Positions 25,405 to 33,586 of a DNA stretch of 64,000 nucleotides are shown piece by piece. Source of the DNA: Saccharothrix sp. HUAS TT1 (lineage in GTDB: Bacteria; Actinomycetota; Actinomycetes; Mycobacteriales; Pseudonocardiaceae); NCBI RefSeq assembly GCF_040744945.1, contig NZ_CP160453.1:310001-374000 (forward strand). Reading direction: 5' to 3'. The notes beneath the pieces were generated by a model that was given only the letters and a program-made list of their open reading frames with translations, had not been told where the DNA came from and did no database searches. How positions within the stretch are numbered: position 1 is the stretch's first letter; the number at the start of each line of letters is the position of its first letter. Made by a program: the position numbers and the translations under genes.

Positions 25405-26921
25405 CAGGCAGGAAACTGCTCGCGGCCGCGGCGGTCTTGGCCGTCGCCGCTGTCGGGGCGCCGGCGGCCCGAGCCGCGTCCACCATCACCAACGGCGGCT
25501 TCGAGTCCGGCACGACCGGCTGGACGACGAGCGGCACGACCGCCGCGTCGTTCACCGAGGCGGGCGGGCGGTCAGGCAGGCGGCTGTCGCACTGGTCGTC
25601 GTCGGCGTACCGGGTCGAGACCAGCCAGGTCCTCACCGGCCTGGGCAGCGGCCGGTTCACCGCGCGGGTCTGGGTCCGCTCCGGCGGCGGGCAGGTCCAG
25701 TCCTACGTCGCGCTGCGCGGGTGCGGCGGCGCGGAGCAGCGCACGCACGTGCCGGTGAGCGCGGGCGAGCTGTGGGTCCAGGTCGCGGTCACCGCGGCGG
25801 TGAGCGGCGGCCGGTGCACGGTCGTGCTGTCGTCCGACGCGCGGGCGGGCAACTGGGTCAACTTCGACGACGTGCAGTTCGCCGCCGGGCAGACGGCGCT
25901 GCCCATCCGCGGCGGTGACGTGTCGACGTTGAAGAGGGCCGAGGACGTGGGCGCCGTGTACCGCACGGCGGCCGGGCAGCAGCAGGAGGCGCTGCAGATC
26001 CTCAAGGCGAACGGGATGAACCTGGCCCGGTTGAAGGTGTGGGTGAACCCGGCCGACGGCTACAACGACAAGGCCAAGGTCCTGGCCATGGCGAAGCAGG
26101 TCAAGGCGCAGGGCCTGCAGCTGCTGGTCGACTTCCACTACTCCGACACGTGGGCCGACCCGGGCAGGCAGAACAAGCCGGCGGCGTGGGCGTCGTACGA
26201 CTTCCAGCGGCTGACGCAGGCCGTCTACGACCACACCTATGACGTGCTCGACGCCCTCAAGGCGCAGGGCACCACGGCGGACATGGCGCAGGTCGGCAAC
26301 GAGATCAACGGCGGCATGCTGTGGCCGGACGGCTCCACGGACAACTGGGACCGGCTCGCCGCCCTGCTCAAGAGCGGCGCCAACGCCGTGAAGGCGGTCT
26401 CGTCGTCCACCAGGGTGGTGCTGCACGTCGCCAAGGGCACCGACACCGGCGCCGTGCGGTGGTGGTACGACTCGGCGGTCGCGCGCGGCGTGCCGTTCGA
26501 CGTCATCGGCCTGTCGTACTACGGCTACTGGCACGGCACGCTCGGCGAGCTGCAGCGGACCATGTTCGAGGCGGCGCCCCGGTACAACCGGGACATCCTG
26601 GTCGTGGAGACCGCCTACCCGTTCACCATGGCCAACGCCGACCACGAGGGCAACGCGTTCAGCGACACGTCCGCCCTGGTGCCGGGCTACCCGGCCACGT
26701 CCGAGGGCCAGCTGGCCAACTTCCGCGACGTGCTGAGCGTCGTGCAGGCCGTGCCGGGCGGCCGGGGTCTCGGCGCGGTGTACTGGGAGCCGACCTGGAC
26801 CGCCGTGCCGGGCAACAACTGGGACCCGTACGACCCGTCGACCGGCAGCGGCTGGGACAACCAGGCGTTGTTCGACTGGTCGGGCAAGGCGCTGCCCGCG
26901 ATCACCGCGTTCACCCGCTGA
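25401..26921 (+). CDS. Secreted arabinogalactan endo-beta-1,4-galactanase, family GH53, with N-terminal CBM-like domain
   Basis: 506 residues. The signal peptide ends near ARA (about residue 26). Residues ~30-165 form a beta-sandwich resembling a galactan-binding CBM61-like module (ITNGGFESGTTGWTTSG ... NWVNFDDVQF). The GH53 barrel follows: RGGDVSTLKRAEDVGA, LARLKVWVNP, DFHYSDTWADPG, acid/base Glu in QVGNEINGGMLWP (about 300) and nucleophile Glu in ILVVETAYPF (about 402). It cuts beta-1,4-galactan outside the cell; products enter through the linked importer and are split by the GH42 enzyme. AGGAGG precedes the ATG, which overlaps the GH42 stop. Confidence 0.93.
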   Translation: MTGRKLLAAAAVLAVAAVGAPAARAASTITNGGFESGTTGWTTSGTTAASFTEAGGRSGRRLSHWSSSAYRVETSQVLTGLGSGRFTARVWVRSGGGQVQSYVALRGCGGAEQRTHVPVSAGELWVQVAVTAAVSGGRCTVVLSSDARAGNWVNFDDVQFAAGQTALPIRGGDVSTLKRAEDVGAVYRTAAGQQQEALQILKANGMNLARLKVWVNPADGYNDKAKVLAMAKQVKAQGLQLLVDFHYSDTWADPGRQNKPAAWASYDFQRLTQAVYDHTYDVLDALKAQGTTADMAQVGNEINGGMLWPDGSTDNWDRLAALLKSGANAVKAVSSSTRVVLHVAKGTDTGAVRWWYDSAVARGVPFDVIGLSYYGYWHGTLGELQRTMFEAAPRYNRDILVVETAYPFTMANADHEGNAFSDTSALVPGYPATSEGQLANFRDVLSVVQAVPGGRGLGAVYWEPTWTAVPGNNWDPYDPSTGSGWDNQALFDWSGKALPAITAFTR

Positions 26922-26923
26922 CG

Positions 26924-26961
26924 CCTGCGCGGGCCGGGCAGGCGCGCCCGGCCCGCGCAGG
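26924..26961. terminator. Bidirectional hairpin terminator, 16-bp perfect stem
   Basis: CCTGCGCGGGCCGGGC (26924-26939) pairs perfectly with 26946-26961 around a 6-base loop. It lies between the convergent stops of the GH53 gene and the gene at 26962. No T-run, as usual for I-shaped actinobacterial terminators. Confidence 0.75.
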
Positions 26962-27651
26962 TCAACGGGGCGCGTCCACGCCCGCCAACCACCGCTGCCA
27001 GCTCTTGCGCGACACCTTGACCCCGGGGTGCGCCGCGACGTGCAGCAGGAACTCGGCGCGCAGCCGCACGAGCGGGTCGCCGTCGTCCAGGAGCTCCCGC
27101 ATCCGGTCGCGGACCCGTTCGCCGAGGTGCCGGACCAGGCCCGCGTACATCCAGTCCTTGCAGCGGTGCCGTCGGCGCACGACGTCGGTGATCAGATCGG
27201 TCAGCTGCGGCCGGATGGCCTCGGGGACGCCGGCCTCGCCCATCCTGCGCAGGATCACCTCCTTGCGGCCCCACGCCGACCACATGTTGTTCTCGGGCGC
27301 ACGCCAGTCGTCCGGGTAACGCCCTTCCCACACCAGGTAGAACAGCACGAACGGCGCGTGCCGCTCCCGGACCTCCGAGTCGTCGTCCCACAGCGAGTCG
27401 ACCAGGCCGAAGATCGTCTGACCCACGTGGTAGCGGTGGGAGGCGGTGGCCTGGTCCCACTCGGCGGACAGGTGCGGCTCGTCCGGGGCGGGCCTCCCCG
27501 CGCGTCGCCACACGTCGTTGGACCAGCGCAGGGCGCTCGTCGCGCCCTCGATCAACGCCCGGTGCCGTTCCAGGGCGTTGCGGCGGACGTTGTCGTCACA
27601 CGACACCAGACCCCGCACCCAGGACGGGTCCCCCACGAACTCGCTCGCCAC
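26962..27651 (-). CDS. Hypothetical protein, possibly HEAT-like helical
   Basis: 229 residues, not recognised. It is mostly helical and charged, begins MASEFVGDPSWVRGLVSCDD, and has a Trp-rich middle (DDWRAPENNMWSAWGRKEVI) and a C-terminal ARM/HEAT-like repeat (LLDDGDPLVRLRAEFLLHVA). No signal or membrane segment. Monocistronic and divergent from the PadR operon. Coding is supported by strong third-position G/C bias and a terminator directly after its stop. Confidence 0.6.
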   Translation of the reverse strand: MASEFVGDPSWVRGLVSCDDNVRRNALERHRALIEGATSALRWSNDVWRRAGRPAPDEPHLSAEWDQATASHRYHVGQTIFGLVDSLWDDDSEVRERHAPFVLFYLVWEGRYPDDWRAPENNMWSAWGRKEVILRRMGEAGVPEAIRPQLTDLITDVVRRRHRCKDWMYAGLVRHLGERVRDRMRELLDDGDPLVRLRAEFLLHVAAHPGVKVSRKSWQRWLAGVDAPR

Positions 27652-27733
27652 CGCACCAGCATGGCGGTACCCCCTTGCACGCGGTACTGCGCATTACGTA
27701 GTAGCATTCACCGCAGACCACCGGGGAGAACTG

Positions 27734-28057
27734 ATGGACACCAGTCAACTGCTCAAGGGGGTGCTGGACCTCGCCGTCCTCGCGGTGCTGCGCAAGGACG
27801 ACGGGTACGGCTACGACGTGCTGCGGCGGTTGCGCGCGGGCGGCCTGGACGGCGTCGGCGACGCCTCGGTCTACGGCACCCTGCGCCGCCTCTACAACGC
27901 GGGGCTGCTGACCTCGTACGTCGTGCCGAGCGAGGAGGGCCCGCACCGCAAGTACTACAGCCTCAACGAGCCGGGCCGCGCGCGGCTGCTCGAGTCGGGC
28001 CAGACCTGGAAGTCGTTCGCGAAGGCGTTGGACGACCTGTTGGGGGAGGGTGCATGA
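27734..28057 (+). CDS. PadR-family transcriptional regulator
   Basis: 107 residues, a short PadR of the kind paired with HAAS proteins. The winged-helix N-terminus is LLKGVLDLAVLAVLRKDDGY, with the recognition region DASVYGTLRRLYNAGLLTSY and wing HRKYYSLNEPGRARL. GGGGAG lies 6 bp before the ATG. Its TGA overlaps the ATG of the HAAS-like gene. Such regulators usually repress their own operon and respond to envelope stress or drugs; the effector here is unknown. Confidence 0.9.
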   Translation: MDTSQLLKGVLDLAVLAVLRKDDGYGYDVLRRLRAGGLDGVGDASVYGTLRRLYNAGLLTSYVVPSEEGPHRKYYSLNEPGRARLLESGQTWKSFAKALDDLLGEGA

Positions 28058-29193
28058 ACACGCAGACGAACACCGAGGTCCGGCACTACCTGGACCGGAT
28101 GCGCGAGGCGCTGGCCGACCTGCCCGCCGCCGAGGTCGCCGAGATCATGGACGACGCGGGCGCGCACGTCGCCGAGGTCGCCGAGGAGATGGGCGACGAC
28201 TTCTCGCTGGCCACGCTGGTCGACCGGCTCGGCACCCCGCAGGCGTACGCCCAGGAGCTGCGCACGGCCGCCGGCTATCCCCCGCCCTCCGCCCCGAAGC
28301 AGACGAGCACCCCGCAGGCGCTGGTCCCCCGGTTCGCGCTGTGGAGCCTCGTCGCCGGTGTGGTCGTGGCGTTCGGCTTCGCCCTCACCGGCGGTGACGG
28401 CGAGGAGCTGACGCTGCTGGTCGCCCTCATCGCGGGCGTGGGCGCGTTGCTGGTGTTCCGGCAGCGCGGCCTGGTCGCCGAGGTCGCGGCGCTGCCGGAG
28501 ACCGTCGCGATCAGGGGCGCGCTGGTCCGCGCCGGGAAGTCCGACCTGCGCAAGACCCTGGCGGCGCTGAGCGTCTTCCAGCCGGTGTGGTGGATCGGTC
28601 GCGCGCTGCTCATCGGCGCGGGAGGTCTGGCGCTGTACCGGTACCAGTCGGAAGCCCTGGTCGTGGTGACCCTGGCGCTGGCCGCGCTGTCGCTGATCGC
28701 CGGTCCCAAGGCGAAGGCGGACCGCCGCTGGCTGTGGATCAGCCTGCCCGCGACCGGTTTCGCGCTCGGCTTGCTGCTGTACATCGTCGGCTCGCTGGCG
28801 TCGCGCTTCGACAGCTACCCCCTCAGCGCACCCGTCTCGTACGCGCCGCAGCCCTCCGCGCCGGACAACGTCTACGTGTTCGACAAGGACGGCAAGCCGC
28901 TGACCGACGTGCACCTCTACGACGAGAACGGCCGCCCGCTCAACGCGCCGTGGTACGGCTGCGAAGGTGAGGACCGCCACGACAACCGCTACCCCCGGCC
29001 CCGGGTCGTGCGCGACGAGACCGGCTGCCACGAGGAGTCCGGCGTCCCGTTCACCGTCGTCATGCCGACCTTGCCGACCACCACCACGACCGCCGTGCCG
29101 ACCACGACCGCCGTGCCCACCACCACCGCGCCGCCGACTACCGTCACCACGACCCCGGCGGTGACGACCACCGCCCCGCCGCCGACCGGCTGA
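28054..29193 (+). CDS. HAAS-domain membrane protein paired with PadR
   Basis: 379 residues. An N-terminal cytosolic HAAS/DUF1700-like domain (HYLDRMREALADLPAAEVAE, about residues 10-29; LGTPQAYAQELRTAAGY) is followed by four to five membrane helices (residues ~95-250) and an extracellular domain ending in a Thr/Pro-rich tail (repeats of TTTAVP) with two Cys (WYGC, ETGC). The PadR-HAAS arrangement is widespread; the membrane protein is thought to sense the envelope. ATGA overlap with padR confirms the start. Confidence 0.8.
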   Translation: MNTQTNTEVRHYLDRMREALADLPAAEVAEIMDDAGAHVAEVAEEMGDDFSLATLVDRLGTPQAYAQELRTAAGYPPPSAPKQTSTPQALVPRFALWSLVAGVVVAFGFALTGGDGEELTLLVALIAGVGALLVFRQRGLVAEVAALPETVAIRGALVRAGKSDLRKTLAALSVFQPVWWIGRALLIGAGGLALYRYQSEALVVVTLALAALSLIAGPKAKADRRWLWISLPATGFALGLLLYIVGSLASRFDSYPLSAPVSYAPQPSAPDNVYVFDKDGKPLTDVHLYDENGRPLNAPWYGCEGEDRHDNRYPRPRVVRDETGCHEESGVPFTVVMPTLPTTTTTAVPTTTAVPTTTAPPTTVTTTPAVTTTAPPPTG

Positions 29194-29212
29194 CCTCCGA
29201 GGGGAGTCCGCG

Positions 29213-29572
29213 GTGAAGTACCTGATGCTGATCTACGGCAACGAGCAGGTGTGGAACAGCGTCGACGCGGAGGGGTTCGCGCGGCTGGTCGCCGAGGTCG
29301 ACGCGTTCAACGCGGCGCTGCGCGACTCCGGTGAACTGGTCGCCGCCCAGGGCCTGGAGGCGCGCCCGCACGCGGTGCGCGTGGTCGACGGCGCGCCGGT
29401 CGTCACCGACGGCCCCTACCTGGAGGCCAAGGAGCACGTCGGCTCCTACTTCACCGTGGACGTCGACAGCGAGGAGCGCGCGCTGGAGATCGCCCGCTCC
29501 TACCCCGCCCTGCGCCACAGCCGGGGCCTGGGCGGCGGCATCGAGGTGTGGCCGCTGATGGGCAGCCGTTGA
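29213..29572 (+). CDS. DGPF/YCII-domain protein linked to ECF42 sigma factor
   Basis: 119 residues, ferredoxin-like YCII fold: MKYLMLIYGNE at the N-terminus, the family motif VTDGPYLEAKEHVGSYFTVD (DGPF variant DGPY, about 64-83). It is followed 10 bp later by the ECF42 sigma gene, the standard partner of DGPF proteins in actinobacteria. It may be a signal-linked small enzyme; its function is unknown. Confidence 0.9.
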   Translation: MKYLMLIYGNEQVWNSVDAEGFARLVAEVDAFNAALRDSGELVAAQGLEARPHAVRVVDGAPVVTDGPYLEAKEHVGSYFTVDVDSEERALEIARSYPALRHSRGLGGGIEVWPLMGSR

Positions 29573-29582
29573 TGAGCGGCCG

Positions 29583-30830
29583 TTGACCCGCGGCGAACCG
29601 ATCGAACCGATCGCGCAGCTCCTGCGCACGGTGACGCCGCAGGTCCTCGGCGCCCTCGTGCGGCGGCACGGCGACTTCGCGCGGTGCGAGGACGCGGTGC
29701 AGGAGGCCCTGGTCGACGCCGCCGGCGCGTGGTCGCGCGACGGCGTGCCGGACCACCCGCTCGGCTGGCTCACCACCGTGGCCGGCCGCCGCTACGTGGA
29801 CCAGGTGCGCTCCGACGCCGCCCGGGAACGCCGCGAGCGGGCGGTGTTCGACGCCGTGCCGCGCGACGCGCTGCTGGCGCCGCCGCCGGACGCCGAACCG
29901 GTGCGCGACGACCTGCTGGAGCTGCTGTTCCTGTGCTGCCACCCGGCGCTGACCGCGCCGTCCCAGATGGCGCTCACGCTGCGCGCCGTCGCCGGGCTGA
30001 CCACCGCCGAGATCGCCGCCGCGTTCCTCGTCCCGGACAAGACCATGGGCCAGCGGATCTCCCGCGCCAAGCAGCGGCTGCTGGGGGCGGGCGCGCGGTT
30101 CGAGCTGCCACCCGACCACGAGCGCGGACCGGCGCTGACCGTCGTGCTGCACGTGCTGTACCTGCTGTTCAACGAGGGCTACAGCGCCAGCGCCGGCCCC
30201 CGGCTGCGCCGGCCCGACCTCACCGAGCAGGCGATCGGGCTGACCAGGCGGCTGCACCACCGGCTGCCCGACTCCGGCGAGACGGCCGGGCTGCTCGCGC
30301 TGATGCTGCTGACCGAGGCCCGCGGCGCGGCCCGCACCGGGCCCGACGGCGTCCTGGTGCCGCTGGCCGAGCAGGACCGGTCGACGTGGGACCGGGCGCT
30401 GATCGCCGAGGGCACTGCCCTGATCACCCGCAGCCTGGCCGCCAACCCGGTGGGCCCGTACCAGGTGCAGGCGGCCATCGCGGCCGTCCACAGCGAGGCC
30501 GCGAGCGTCGAGGAGACCGACTGGCCGCAGGTCCTCGCGCTGTACGACGTGCTGGAACGCCTCGCGCCCAGCCCGGTCGCCGCGTTGAACCGGGCCGTCG
30601 CGCTCGGCGAGGTGCGCGGTCCCCGGGCCGCGCTGGACGTCGTCGCCGACCTGGAGCGGGGCGCGCCGGCGGGCAACCACCGGCTGCTCGCCGTGCGGGC
30701 CCACCTGCTCGAACGGGCGGGCGACCCGGACGCCGCGCGCGAGGCGTTCCGGCAGGCCGCCGACCTGGCCGGCAACACCGCCGAGCAGCGGTTCCTGCGG
30801 CTGCGGGCCGAGCGCTGCGGCACCGGCTGA
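29583..30830 (+). CDS. ECF42-group RNA polymerase sigma factor with C-terminal TPR-like extension
   Basis: 415 residues, twice a normal ECF sigma. Region 2 is ARCEDAVQEALVDAAGAW ... LTTVAGRRYVDQVRSD (residues ~35-78) and region 4 is LRAVAGLTTAEIAAAFLVPD with ISRAKQRLL (about 136-165). Residues ~180-415 form the helical, TPR-like extension of ECF42 (LYDVLERLAPSPVAALNRAV; LLAVRAHLLERAGDPDAARE). No anti-sigma gene is adjacent, as typical for ECF42, where the extension and DGPF partner regulate activity. TTG start assumed; no ATG/GTG fits better. Confidence 0.88.
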   Translation: MTRGEPIEPIAQLLRTVTPQVLGALVRRHGDFARCEDAVQEALVDAAGAWSRDGVPDHPLGWLTTVAGRRYVDQVRSDAARERRERAVFDAVPRDALLAPPPDAEPVRDDLLELLFLCCHPALTAPSQMALTLRAVAGLTTAEIAAAFLVPDKTMGQRISRAKQRLLGAGARFELPPDHERGPALTVVLHVLYLLFNEGYSASAGPRLRRPDLTEQAIGLTRRLHHRLPDSGETAGLLALMLLTEARGAARTGPDGVLVPLAEQDRSTWDRALIAEGTALITRSLAANPVGPYQVQAAIAAVHSEAASVEETDWPQVLALYDVLERLAPSPVAALNRAVALGEVRGPRAALDVVADLERGAPAGNHRLLAVRAHLLERAGDPDAAREAFRQAADLAGNTAEQRFLRLRAERCGTG

Positions 30831-30930
30831 ACCAGTCGGAAAGATCTTGGGGGGCGACGTAGAAATCCGGTCGCCGGCTCCGATCCCCTCCGAGCGAGCC
30901 CGTCGGGCCTCGCCGGGAGGAAGGAACGCG

Positions 30931-31614
30931 ATGACCAAGGTGACCGCCCAGCTGTCGGTGTCCCTCGACGGCTTCTACGCCGGACCGCGCCACGACGGCG
31001 AGGGCGACTGGCTGCAGTCCGCCGAGGCGGCGGCGTTCTTCCGGATCACCCGCTGGGCGATCGGCGCACAGGCGTGGCGGGAGCGGCAGGGCATCGCCGG
31101 CGGCGTGCGGGACGTCGACTCCGACGTCATCCAGGAGTCGTTCGACGCCGCCGGCGCGTACGTGATGGGCCGGCGCATGGCCGACGGCGGCGAGGCGCCG
31201 TGGGGCGAGGAGCCGCCGTTCCGCGCTCCGGTGTTCGTGGTCACCCACCGGCCGCGGCCGCGGCTGGAGCGCCGGGGCGGCACCAGCTTCACCTACGTCA
31301 CGGACGGCGTCGCGAGCGCGGTGGAGCAGGCGAAGGCCGTCGCCGGCGGCAAGGACGTCGCCATCGCGGGCGGCGGCACGCTGGTCCGCCAGGTGCTCGC
31401 CGCAGGTCTGCTGGACGAGCTGGAACTGCACGTCGTGCCGGTCGTCCTGGGCACGGGCCTGCGGTTGCTCGACGCCGACCTGGGCCTGGGCGAGAAGGAG
31501 GGCGTCGAACTGACCCCGCTGAGGGTCCTGCCCACCCCGAACGCCACCCACATCCGCTACCGCGTCGACGGCCGCGCGCCCCTCGTGCTGGACGACCGCG
31601 GCCGCGGGGAGTGA
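30931..31614 (+). CDS. Dihydrofolate-reductase-like (RibD C-terminal family) protein
   Basis: 227 residues. VTAQLSVSLDGFYAGP at the N-terminus, YVMGRRMADGGEAPWGEEPP in the middle (the MGRRM cofactor segment of DHFR-like YwjB/YyaP proteins), DVAIAGGGTLVRQVLAAGLL and LELHVVPVVLGTGLRLL at the C-terminus. ATG with GGGAGGAAGG upstream. It sits 100 bp behind the ECF42 gene and such reductases are common neighbours of DGPF/ECF42 genes, so it may be an ECF42 target. Its substrate is unknown. Confidence 0.85.
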   Translation: MTKVTAQLSVSLDGFYAGPRHDGEGDWLQSAEAAAFFRITRWAIGAQAWRERQGIAGGVRDVDSDVIQESFDAAGAYVMGRRMADGGEAPWGEEPPFRAPVFVVTHRPRPRLERRGGTSFTYVTDGVASAVEQAKAVAGGKDVAIAGGGTLVRQVLAAGLLDELELHVVPVVLGTGLRLLDADLGLGEKEGVELTPLRVLPTPNATHIRYRVDGRAPLVLDDRGRGE

Positions 31615-31625
31615 GAGGACGCGAC

Positions 31626-31661
31626 CGCCCGCCGACCCCGTGCCGCGGAGGTCGGCGGGCG
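31626..31661. terminator. Bidirectional hairpin terminator, 12-bp stem
   Basis: CGCCCGCCGACC (31626-31637) pairs with GGTCGGCGGGCG (31650-31661) around a 12-base loop, between the convergent DHFR-like and STAS genes. Confidence 0.6.
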
Positions 31662-31666
31662 CCCGG

Positions 31667-32032
31667 TCACGACACGTCCGCCTGGGCCGCGGCGAGCGCT
31701 TCGTCCACGGTGTCGTGCAGCGGCAGGAGCTTGTCCATCGCGGTGACCTCCAGCGAACGGCGGACGCTGCGCCCGGCCACCACGTGCACCGGTCGTCTCG
31801 ACGCGTTGTGCGTGCGGATGTGCCCGAGGGCGGCGATGCCGGAGGAGGCGAAGAACGTCACCTGGGACAGGTCGATCACCAGCACCGCCACCTCGGCGTC
31901 GAGGAGGTCGGCGCACGCGTCGCGCAGCTCGTCGCTGTTGGACATGTCGATGTCCCCGGTGGCGCGGACGATCGTCACGTCGCCCCGGGTCTCGGTGGTC
32001 AGTTCCGGCGTGGGCAGGTCAGCAGCATTCAC
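31667..32032 (-). CDS. STAS-domain anti-sigma-factor antagonist (SpoIIAA/RsbV-like)
   Basis: 121 residues. STAS fold with VTIVRATGDIDMSNSDELRD (about 19-38) and VLVIDLSQVTFFASSGIAAL, where the phosphorylatable Ser is in FASSG (about 62-64). Dephosphorylated members bind RsbW-like kinases and free sigma factors. No cognate kinase is adjacent; the RsbW-like protein at 47207 is a possible but unlinked partner. Confidence 0.88.
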   Translation of the reverse strand: MNAADLPTPELTTETRGDVTIVRATGDIDMSNSDELRDACADLLDAEVAVLVIDLSQVTFFASSGIAALGHIRTHNASRRPVHVVAGRSVRRSLEVTAMDKLLPLHDTVDEALAAAQADVS

Positions 32033-32170
32033 CGGTCAATCATGACTGCCCGGATGGGTGAACGCAGCCCTCCCCGTGCCCAACTGGGAGTCGGCCACGT
32101 CACGAGCACCCGCCCATCCCCCACCTCGCCGTGCCTGGCTACGATTGCCGGCCCGAGGGTGAGGTGGGCT

Positions 32171-33571
32171 GTGAGGGAAAGCCGGATCCGGGACCTCCTC
32201 GCCGCCGACCTGGACATCGTCGAACCCGGCCTGACGCACCTGGGGAACGAGTTCCACCTGCCGAACGAGCACGGCACCAGGGGCTACGTCGACATCCTGG
32301 CGAGGGACCGCCTCGGCAAGATCGTGATCATCGAGGTCAAGCGGAGCCGGTCCACCTCTCGCGAGGCCATCCACGAGCTGTTCAAGTACGCCGCGCTGTT
32401 CCGGGCCCGGCACGGCCTCGGCGCGAACCAGGTCAGGTGCGTGCTCCTCGCCACGGACTGGAGCGAGCTGCGGGTGCCGTTCTCGGAGTACGTCCGAGTC
32501 TCCGACTGCGAAACCGAGGGCAAGCAGCTGGTCCTGGACGACGACGGCGCCCCCGTGGCGACCCGGACCGTCCCGCCACTGGACAACCCGTCGGATCTCG
32601 CCATCGCCCCGTGGCACCACGTGTTCCTGTACGAGTCCGCCGAAGCCCGCGACTCGGCTGCCGAGAAGATCCCGGACCTGATCGGGCGACACGGTTGTCA
32701 CGATTACATCTTCGTGGACCTGGATCACACCCGGGGTTCCGTCGTCTATTCGTACGCGATCTACCTGGCGGTCTCTCTCGAAAACCCGGACCGGAAACTC
32801 GAACGAAGGGTCGAGCGCCTGTACGACCTGGTGCAGGACGCCCTCGTTCCCGACTCCGCCGAAATCGGGTACCCGGACAAGTTCCGCCAGGTCCTGGCCG
32901 GGTGGGAGGTGGGGGAAATCCACCGCGGTGGTCGGTTCGCTTCAGCGGAGATCTGGCCGGCAGACGCCTTGCAGGCCCTCCTCCGCTCGGACCGGGGACG
33001 GCACTCGCGTTCCACGTCCCTGATCGGCTCACCTCGGCACCGACCGTCCTGGGCGGAGTTCCGGACCGACGTCGACGACTTCTTCGCGTCGAACGAAGCC
33101 TGGCGGACCAGCGTCAACCACCTGCTGGACGGGATCGGCCACGATGGTCGGGCCACCGTCTCGATCCGGTCGTTCAACCCGTGCGACCTCACGACCGCCC
33201 TGCTGCACTTCGCCCGGACCGGACGAACCGACGCGTTCCCACGTCTCGAAGTAGTCATCCACCGCGGTGACCGCCCCGAGCCGGAACTGCACGCCGGACG
33301 ACTGCGCTGGGACGGGAAAACCCGTCCGCAGGATCCCGCTCGCCTGATCGGCGATGAATTCCCCGGAGGTTTGGACTCCTACTTCGACCTGTACCACTTC
33401 GACCGGCTCGGCGATCACGAGGACGCCCTGCTCACCCGTCACGGCCTCTTCTGCGAGGTCTTCGAAGTCGAGGACGGCCCGCCCGGAGAAGAGCCCATCG
33501 TCACCTTCCTCCGCGCCAATTCGAATTACGTCGAAGAACTGGCCGACCTGTTCCACGTCGTCGAGTTCTGA
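32171..33571 (+). CDS. NucS/DUF91-like endonuclease-domain protein
   Basis: 466 residues from the GTG at 32171 (GAGG at 32161-32164). The first ~110 residues look like a PD-(D/E)xK nuclease of the NucS C-terminal type: GYVDILARDRLGKIVIIEVK (Asp, then Glu-x-Lys) followed by the helix SREAIHELFKYAALF. The remaining ~350 residues are unrecognised, with acidic and Trp-containing segments (PLDNPSDLAIAPWHHVFLYE; FRTDVDDFFASNEAWRTSVN). Codon bias is slightly less extreme than in neighbours, which may mean horizontal acquisition. Likely a DNA-processing or defence nuclease; no methylase or helicase is adjacent. Confidence 0.65.
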   Translation: MRESRIRDLLAADLDIVEPGLTHLGNEFHLPNEHGTRGYVDILARDRLGKIVIIEVKRSRSTSREAIHELFKYAALFRARHGLGANQVRCVLLATDWSELRVPFSEYVRVSDCETEGKQLVLDDDGAPVATRTVPPLDNPSDLAIAPWHHVFLYESAEARDSAAEKIPDLIGRHGCHDYIFVDLDHTRGSVVYSYAIYLAVSLENPDRKLERRVERLYDLVQDALVPDSAEIGYPDKFRQVLAGWEVGEIHRGGRFASAEIWPADALQALLRSDRGRHSRSTSLIGSPRHRPSWAEFRTDVDDFFASNEAWRTSVNHLLDGIGHDGRATVSIRSFNPCDLTTALLHFARTGRTDAFPRLEVVIHRGDRPEPELHAGRLRWDGKTRPQDPARLIGDEFPGGLDSYFDLYHFDRLGDHEDALLTRHGLFCEVFEVEDGPPGEEPIVTFLRANSNYVEELADLFHVVEF

Positions 33572-33586
33572 TCACCGCACCGCCCG

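Noticed and set aside
27690..27712. PadR operator (TACGTA-centred sequence) before the PadR gene
   Set aside because: The palindrome is short and does not match the ATGT-N8-ACAT pattern well enough to claim.
31667..32032. STAS protein and RsbW-like kinase (47207) as one partner-switching module
   Set aside because: They are 15 kb apart with no shared transcription; a link cannot be supported from sequence.
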